From: an uncultured Ruminococcus sp.
Lineage (GTDB): Bacteria; Bacillota; Clostridia; Oscillospirales; Acutalibacteraceae
Assembly (NCBI GenBank): GCA_900543095.1
Contig: UQQD01000003.1
Span: forward strand, 42,513 to 106,512
Length of the DNA: 64,000 bases
Direction: 5' to 3'
Positions 59,364-64,000 of the stretch are shown here, one piece after another (the stretch's first letter is position 1; every line of letters begins with the position of its first letter). The notes beneath the pieces are model-generated. The model did no database searches, was not told the DNA's origin, and was given only the letters and a program-made list of their open reading frames with translations. The translations under genes were made by a program, and so were the position numbers.

Positions 59364-60037
59364 TGAATACCCTGCAAAATTTTTCAAAAGGACTTATCAA
59401 AGAAAATCCTGTTCTTGTGCTTGTCCTCGGAACCTGTCCGACGCTTGCCACCTCAACAAGCGTGTCGAGCGCATTGGGTATGGGAGCGGCGGCAACGGTG
59501 GTTTTGCTCTGTTCAAATATGGTAATCTCGGCACTTCGCAAGATTATCCCCGACAAGGTGCGTATTCCCTGCTATATTGTTCTTATCGCAGGCTTTGTAA
59601 CTATGGTGCAGATGCTTGTAAAGGCGTTTGCTCCTGCGCTTGATCAGTCGCTCGGAATTTATCTTCCGCTTATTGTTGTAAACTGCATAATTCTCGGTAG
59701 AGCCGAGATGTTTGCAAACAAAAACAATGTTTTCGACTCGGCGATAGACGCCCTCGGAATGGGCTGCGGTTTTACACTTGCGCTGAGTATGATGGCAACT
59801 GTTCGTGAAATATTCGGCAACGGAACATTTCTCGGAATGGAAATTCCCGTGCTTGCCGAAAACCATATATCAATTCTGACAATGGCTCCCGGCGGATTTT
59901 TTGTATTCGGCTGTCTTATGGCGCTTGTCATTAAGCTGTCAAAGAAAAAGCCGTCTAAAGAGAATTTCGGCTGTGCAGGCTGTCCGTCTGCCGAGCTTTG
60001 TCATAAAGCGCAATGCGGCGGGGAGGCAGAAAAATGA
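59363..60037 (+). CDS. rnfE: RnfE, membrane subunit
   Basis: 224 residues; ATG 59363 overlaps the rnfG TGA, with AAAGGAGG at 59348-59355. Six membrane helices; LGTCPTLATSTSVSSALGMG and NCIILGRAEMFANKNN are typical of RnfE/NqrD. The tail carries three Cys (FGCAGCPSAELCHKAQCGG), a feature of clostridial forms. Forms the antiparallel core with RnfA. Confidence 0.96.
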   Translation: MNTLQNFSKGLIKENPVLVLVLGTCPTLATSTSVSSALGMGAAATVVLLCSNMVISALRKIIPDKVRIPCYIVLIAGFVTMVQMLVKAFAPALDQSLGIYLPLIVVNCIILGRAEMFANKNNVFDSAIDALGMGCGFTLALSMMATVREIFGNGTFLGMEIPVLAENHISILTMAPGGFFVFGCLMALVIKLSKKKPSKENFGCAGCPSAELCHKAQCGGEAEK

Positions 60038-60624
60038 CAAAATTTATTATTATCCTGCTTTCTGCCGTATTTATAAACAACTATGTGCTTTCAAGATTTT
60101 TGGGAATATGTCCGTTTTTGGGCGTTTCAAAAAAGCTGAATCAGGCAACGGGTATGAGCATTGCGGTAATTTTTGTAATGCTTATCTCCACTGCCGTGAC
60201 ATATCCTATCCAAAAATTACTGCTTGAACCTAACGGTCTTGAGTATCTTCAGACTATAGTTTTTATCCTTGTTATAGCCGCACTCGTTCAGCTTGTTGAA
60301 ATTATCCTCAAAAGGTATATGCCTGCGCTTCACAAGGCTTTGGGTGTGTATCTTCCGCTGATTACAACAAACTGCGCCGTTTTGGGTGTTACGATACTCA
60401 ACATAGACGAGGGCTACACCTTTGCCGAATCTATGGTGAATTCGCTTGGAAGCGGACTAGGATTTTTCCTTGCAATGGTTATGTTTTCGGGTGTTCGCTC
60501 AAAGCTTGAGGGCGCAGATATTCCAAAGGCTTTTCAGGGCCTGCCGATAACCCTTGTTGCGGCGTCAATAACTTCGCTGTCGTTTTTGGGCTTTGGCGGT
60601 ATCATAGAAAATCTGTTTGCTTGA
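60034..60624 (+). CDS. rnfA: RnfA, membrane subunit
   Basis: 196 residues from ATG 60034, four-base overlap with rnfE; the longer frame starts inside rnfE. Six helices; FINNYVLSRFLGICPFLG and the NCAVLG loop hold the Cys residues that coordinate the membrane-embedded iron-sulfur centre with RnfE. Confidence 0.97.
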   Translation: MTKFIIILLSAVFINNYVLSRFLGICPFLGVSKKLNQATGMSIAVIFVMLISTAVTYPIQKLLLEPNGLEYLQTIVFILVIAALVQLVEIILKRYMPALHKALGVYLPLITTNCAVLGVTILNIDEGYTFAESMVNSLGSGLGFFLAMVMFSGVRSKLEGADIPKAFQGLPITLVAASITSLSFLGFGGIIENLFA

Positions 60625-60639
60625 CGGAGGTGCGGACTT

Positions 60640-61467
60640 ATGGAACAAATACTTATGGCGGTTATCCCCGTCGTTATAATCGGTATTATCTGTGCCGCCG
60701 TTTTGGTGGTTGCTTCAAAGCTTATGGCTGTCAAGGAGGACGAAAAGTTCCCTGCTATCCGTGAGTGCCTTCCCGGCGCAAACTGCGGTGCGTGCGGCTT
60801 TGCCGGCTGTGACGGATATGCTAAGGCTCTTGCCGAAAAACAAGGCACGCCTACAAATCTTTGCGTTCCCGGTGCCGATGACGTTGCTCACAAGCTCAGT
60901 GACCTGCTCGGCGTTGAATTTGAGGACGTTGTGGAAAAGGTAGCTGTCGTTCATTGTGCAGGTGACTGCAACTGTACCTCCGACAAGGTTGACTACCACG
61001 GAATTGAAAGCTGTGCCGCAGTCAAGCTCAGCTACGGAGGAAAGGGAAGCTGTACATACGGCTGTATCGGCTTGGGCGATTGTATGAATGTCTGTCCGAA
61101 CGGCGCAATATGCCTTGAAAACGGAATTGCACATATAAACACACGGCTCTGTACAGGATGCGGAATTTGTACACGCACCTGTCCTCAAAACATTATATCT
61201 ATTGTTGCAGACGTTGAAAAAGTTGTTGTAACGTGCAGCAACAAGGACAAGGGAGCACTTACTCGCAAGGCTTGCACAAACGGCTGTATCGGATGCAGAA
61301 AGTGTGAAAAGGTATGCTCAACAGGCGCAATAAAGGTGATTGACAATGTTGCGGTCATTGATTATGCAAAATGTCCCGAATGTACGGATTTCGGCGCCTG
61401 TGCGCGCGAGTGTACAACAGGCTGCATTATGTTGTCAGATTTAAGCGGTATTCACCGTGTAAAATAA
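60640..61467 (+). CDS. rnfB: RnfB, ferredoxin-type electron-entry subunit
   Basis: 275 residues, CGGAGGTG before the ATG. N-terminal helix (AVIPVVIIGIICAAVLVVAS), a CLPGANCGACGFAGCDGYA cluster motif (about 46-64), then CIGLGDCMNVCPNGA, CTGCGICTRTCPQNI, CIGCRKCEKVCSTGA and CPECTDFGACARECTTG, giving several [4Fe-4S] clusters. It takes electrons from reduced ferredoxin. Last gene of the operon. Confidence 0.97.
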   Translation: MEQILMAVIPVVIIGIICAAVLVVASKLMAVKEDEKFPAIRECLPGANCGACGFAGCDGYAKALAEKQGTPTNLCVPGADDVAHKLSDLLGVEFEDVVEKVAVVHCAGDCNCTSDKVDYHGIESCAAVKLSYGGKGSCTYGCIGLGDCMNVCPNGAICLENGIAHINTRLCTGCGICTRTCPQNIISIVADVEKVVVTCSNKDKGALTRKACTNGCIGCRKCEKVCSTGAIKVIDNVAVIDYAKCPECTDFGACARECTTGCIMLSDLSGIHRVK

Positions 61468-61485
61468 AATAAAGCACATAGTATT

Positions 61486-61516
61486 AGGAGCAGACGTTGT
61501 GTCTGCTCCTTTTTGT
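61486..61516 (+). terminator. rnf operon terminator
   Basis: AGGAGCAGAC / GTCTGCTCCT perfect 10-bp stem, then TTTTTG. Confidence 0.95.
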
Positions 61517-61647
61517 GCAATTATGTACAATTAGTGATATGTAACATATAGAAATAACCTATGCAAAATTTACCAATCATATTGTACAATAAATGTTGTG
61601 TAATATTGGTGAAATAAACGAAATTGATTAAACAAAAGAGATATTAA

Positions 61648-61676
61648 TTGACTTTTTGTTAATAAAGATATATTAT
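61648..61676 (+). promoter_or_regulatory. Promoter of the first TasA-like gene
   Basis: TTGACT (61648-61653), 17-base spacer, TATTAT (61671-61676), leader about 37 bases. The DNA from 61517 to 61647 is AT-rich and nothing else was recognised. Confidence 0.75.
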
Positions 61677-61719
61677 TGGAATATATTACATTGGTAATAA
61701 TATCGGGGAGGTGTTTGCA

Positions 61720-62532
61720 TTGGGATTGATAAAAGAATCGGTCAATAAAATGGTCAGTGAAAAAAAATCATACAAAAAGCGTAAAAGACTGATAGTATTT
61801 ATTGCAATAATCACTATCCTTTCAATGACCTCCGCTACTGTTGCTTGGTTTACTGTCAATACCTTTGCGGGCGTTGACAAACTTGATCTTAACATCAGCG
61901 TAAGCGCTCAGCTAAAGGTTTCAATGGAAGACCACGGAAAAGACCTTTCACAGTATGTTAAAGTGATTACCAATGAAATGGTTGACGATTACCTGAAGAA
62001 GCAGGGCACAAGTCTTGCGGATACCTTGTTGGATCCTGTTACAACCTCTGACGGAACAAGATTTGTTAATAGGCGTGGCGGCGAGAGAAAGCCGAATGAC
62101 CGTTCATATCTTGAATTTGAGTGCTATTTTATAGCAACAGAGGAAATGTGGGTTCATCTTACAACCGAGGGTACGGACGTCAACAACGACGACGGCACCA
62201 AGGTAACAACTGCCTCAACATGGCCTCAGGCGGATGTTGTAAACTGTACAAGAGTTGATTTTTCATCCGACAAAAACGGTACGGCAATTTATGAGCCGAA
62301 CAGGGGAACTCCCGTAAACGGACAAAACACCTTTGATCTTCCGTCCGGCACTATGGTTTACAGCGACAATACAAGGCTGTTTCATCTTGATGAGCTTACC
62401 CCGACAAAGGTTACGGTTCGCATTTGGATTGACGGCGAAGATCCCGAATGTGACGATGATGTTCAGAACGCTCAGCTTTCTGTTCAGCTAAGCTTTGTAG
62501 GCTGTGACGACAACAACGTCCCGATTTCGTAA
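61720..62532 (+). CDS. Secreted or membrane-anchored protein with SipW-type signal (TasA-like)
   Basis: 270 residues from the TTG at 61720, eight bases after GGGGAGG; the GTG at 61711 overlaps the site. A basic N-terminus (KKSYKKRKR) precedes a hydrophobic core and the text ATVAWFTVN (about 40-48), the pattern of SipW-dependent signal peptides as in TasA/camelysin-type proteins. The mature part is an acidic beta-rich domain ending with RIWIDGEDPECDDDVQNAQL. A related C-terminus (VIWIEGNDPECIDDIRNG) occurs in the gene at 63113. Could be a surface fibre component; no sipW is in the window. Confidence 0.65.
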   Translation: MGLIKESVNKMVSEKKSYKKRKRLIVFIAIITILSMTSATVAWFTVNTFAGVDKLDLNISVSAQLKVSMEDHGKDLSQYVKVITNEMVDDYLKKQGTSLADTLLDPVTTSDGTRFVNRRGGERKPNDRSYLEFECYFIATEEMWVHLTTEGTDVNNDDGTKVTTASTWPQADVVNCTRVDFSSDKNGTAIYEPNRGTPVNGQNTFDLPSGTMVYSDNTRLFHLDELTPTKVTVRIWIDGEDPECDDDVQNAQLSVQLSFVGCDDNNVPIS

Positions 62533-62891
62533 GTGAATAAAACTTACAACTCAAGACTGATTAAAAACGAAAAGACGTTAAGAAAAATATGACTTCTCAG
62601 GAACGTCATATTTGGTATGATTTCCTCAGAAATTATCCGCTTACAATAAACTGACAAAAAGTTATCGGTAATTATATTGTTGATTTTTATTGTGCAAAGG
62701 CTAAGATCGTAATTGAGTTAGACGGTTCTCAGCATTACGATAAAAGCAGAAAAGAAAAGGATAAAATCAGAGATGATTTTTTAAATAGTCTGAGCATATC
62801 AGTCTTAAGATATTCCAACAGGGATATAAATGAAAATTTCAAAGCTGTTTGTTGTGATATAGACAGACGTTTAAGACCTTTTATTCGATAA
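62533..62891 (+). pseudogene. Broken DUF559 (vsr/endonuclease-like) gene
   Basis: The sequence encodes NKTYNSRLIKNEKTLRK in one frame from 62533, then shifts by one base near 62586 to MTSQERHIWYDFLRNYP, meets an in-frame TGA at 62652-62654, and continues QKVIGNYIVDFYCAKAK, IELDGSQHYDKS, ending with TAA at 62889-62891. This is a DUF559 protein, a small restriction-endonuclease-fold family often found next to repeats in Firmicutes. The stop stands where relatives usually have Arg, so a CGA to TGA change is likely. Two lesions make it a pseudogene. Confidence 0.85.
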
Positions 62892-62897
62892 CAATTA

Positions 62898-63055
62898 AAA
62901 AGCCTTCTCCTTGAGGAGAAGGTGGCGGCGAAGCCGTCGGATGAGGTGTAGCCGCCAAGCGGCGTTAAAATGATTTTACTACATAAATCAGATGATTTCC
63001 ACCTCATCAGTCACCTTCGGTGACAGCTTCCCCTCAAGGGGAAGCCTTGGATCGC
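62898..63055. mobile_element. MITE-like element with near-palindromic ends, complete copy
   Basis: About 158 bp of short hairpins: CTTCTCCTTGAGGAGAAGG, GGCGGCGAAGCCGTC, GTAGCCGCCAAGCGGC, then CCACCTCATCAGTCACC, TTCGGTGACAGCTTCCCC and CTCAAGGGGAAGCC. GATGAGGTG near the left side is matched by CACCTCATC on the right. No ORF. A second copy starts at 63946. Such elements are frequent in Clostridia; no transposase is present here. Confidence 0.8.
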
Positions 63056-63112
63056 CGTTTTTTCTAAAACATCTACTAATATGCAAATATATAACTCAAC
63101 GGAGTGATTAAA

Positions 63113-63925
63113 TTGTTCGGAAAAAAGAAAACAAAAATTGAACAGCCTGTTACTCCGGAGGAGTTAAGCAAGTTCAATGACAAGGAAACGGCAAGACCCG
63201 AGGTACAGCGGTTTCATGCAAAAACCGATTCCGTTGCCATCGTCAAGTACAAAAAACGCAGAAAGGTTCTTAGCATAATTCTTTCTGTTTGTCTTATAAT
63301 CTTGCTGATACTTTTTCTTGTTTCAATGCTTGTAACCCAGTGGGGCGACCTTATCATCAGCGTTGATTCACCTGCCGTAAAGCGCGGAATCGTCCTCAGC
63401 GAAACCTCGGATTTCAAAACCAAATCGGCTTCGCTTTCGGCAAAGCAGGTTGAAAACGTAACGAATATTACATACAGTTGGTTGCCTGTTGACCTTGATA
63501 CAAGCGAGGACGGCGCTCACAACGGTGATAACTATGTAGCATACACGTTCTATTGCAAAAACGAAGGGCAGGAAGAGCTTAACTATGACGCTCAGCTTGA
63601 AATAATCGGTGTTGCAAAATCTGCCGATGAAGCCGCAAGAGTTATGATTTACAAAAACGGCGAACCTCAGATATTCGGCAAGGCGAGCTACAATGACCGC
63701 AACACCGCCGAAACCGACTGCACGATGTTTACGGACGACAAAACCGTAATGACCACCCGCACCGAGAATTTTAAGGTTGACGACGTTGATAAATACACAA
63801 TCGTAATTTGGATCGAGGGCAACGACCCCGAATGTATCGACGACATTCGCAACGGTCACATTCGTATGAGAATGTTGTTTAAGGTTGAAGAAGAAGAAAC
63901 CAAAAACCCGTGGGCTTTATGGTAA
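63113..63925 (+). CDS. Single-pass protein paralogous to the gene at 61720
   Basis: 270 residues from the TTG at 63113, eight bases after CGGAG; the GTG at 63104 overlaps that site, as in the first paralogue. About 50 charged cytoplasmic residues, then one membrane helix (VLSIILSVCLIILLILFLVS, about 52-71) and an external beta-rich domain. The C-terminus matches the gene at 61720 (VIWIEGNDPECIDDIRNG), but the helix is more internal and there is no AWFT signal. Ends ETKNPWALW. Probably works with the first protein; function unknown. Confidence 0.6.
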   Translation: MFGKKKTKIEQPVTPEELSKFNDKETARPEVQRFHAKTDSVAIVKYKKRRKVLSIILSVCLIILLILFLVSMLVTQWGDLIISVDSPAVKRGIVLSETSDFKTKSASLSAKQVENVTNITYSWLPVDLDTSEDGAHNGDNYVAYTFYCKNEGQEELNYDAQLEIIGVAKSADEAARVMIYKNGEPQIFGKASYNDRNTAETDCTMFTDDKTVMTTRTENFKVDDVDKYTIVIWIEGNDPECIDDIRNGHIRMRMLFKVEEEETKNPWALW

Positions 63926-63945
63926 GCTTTAGCAACCTAAACCTT

Positions 63946-64000
63946 AAAAGCCTTCTCCTTGAGGAGAAGGTGGCGGCGAAGCCGTCGGATGAGGTGTAGC
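63946..64000. mobile_element. MITE-like element, second copy cut by the window end
   Basis: The 55 bases from 63946 are identical to the start of the element at 62898. It lies 21 bases after the stop of the preceding gene and in the same orientation, so the second paralogue is bracketed by direct copies. Confidence 0.88.

Noticed and set aside
62652..62654. TGA in the DUF559 frame as a recoded (selenocysteine) codon
   Set aside because: The position corresponds to Arg in relatives, there is no SECIS-like hairpin directly after, and a second lesion (frameshift) exists.
1..64000. tRNA, rRNA, CRISPR array, prophage or integrase genes
   Set aside because: Intergenic regions were read on both strands; no cloverleaf, rRNA segment, regularly spaced repeat-spacer array or phage gene was found.

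Overview
The window reads as chromosome of a strictly anaerobic, low-to-mid GC Gram-positive bacterium, most likely a gut clostridium of the Ruminococcaceae/Oscillospiraceae type. Pointers are the six-gene Rnf complex, AdhE, a benzoyl-CoA-reductase-type activase/dehydratase pair, an orphan SpoVAE, the HrcA/CIRCE heat-shock operon, AGGAGG-type ribosome sites, TTG/GTG starts and small families typical of Clostridia (TIGR03905, DUF6472, DUF6465, GGGtGRT). This placement is inferred from gene content; no rRNA or tRNA gene was seen.

Layout. 1-5 kb: end of a membrane protein gene, a phosphoribosyltransferase-like gene, a minus-strand operon (LOG protein, DUF6472, TSCPD protein), lexA, a possible structured RNA and a GH31 glycosidase. 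5-12 kb: asnB with an acidic tail, an M14 peptidase, Nudix hydrolase, ribF and a phosphohexomutase. 12-17 kb: a small HPr-like protein and a two-gene activase/dehydratase locus. 17-26 kb: BspA-like lipoprotein, adhE, and the str locus (rpsL, rpsG, fusA, tuf). 26-31 kb: uraA, a Lys/Ala-rich DUF6465 protein, an AEC transporter with a WYL regulator, spoVAE. 31-40 kb: a Gld-type ABC operon, leuCD, and the IscU-like/GGGtGRT pair. 40-44 kb: nucleotidyltransferase-like protein, FliB-like protein, Nif11-like protein, YitT protein, a 49-residue membrane peptide, rpsT. 44-50 kb: hrcA-grpE-dnaK-dnaJ-prmA. 50-56 kb: small membrane and surface-type proteins, an Mrp ATPase, MntP, AzlCD and a Crp/Fnr regulator. 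56-61.5 kb: rnfCDGEAB. 61.7 kb to the end: two related single-pass proteins separated by a broken DUF559 gene and a MITE-like element whose second copy runs off the window.

How it fits together. AdhE recycles NADH to ethanol, and Rnf couples ferredoxin and NAD to an ion gradient. The activase/dehydratase pair and the IscU-like/GGGtGRT pair point to further iron-sulfur chemistry of unknown substrate. Much of the rest is housekeeping.

The least explained signal is a family of six dispersed, hairpin-forming intergenic repeats of about 85-160 bp. One end of the repeat carries a block, TATAATCTAAGTGCAGAT, that also forms the -10 and early transcribed region of three unrelated promoters (GH31, phosphohexomutase, a small membrane protein). 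Other open points are a matching pair of AATTCT-N5-AGAATT palindromes at the 12-13 kb locus, the split activase/dehydratase, and the paralogous surface-type proteins flanked by mobile repeats.
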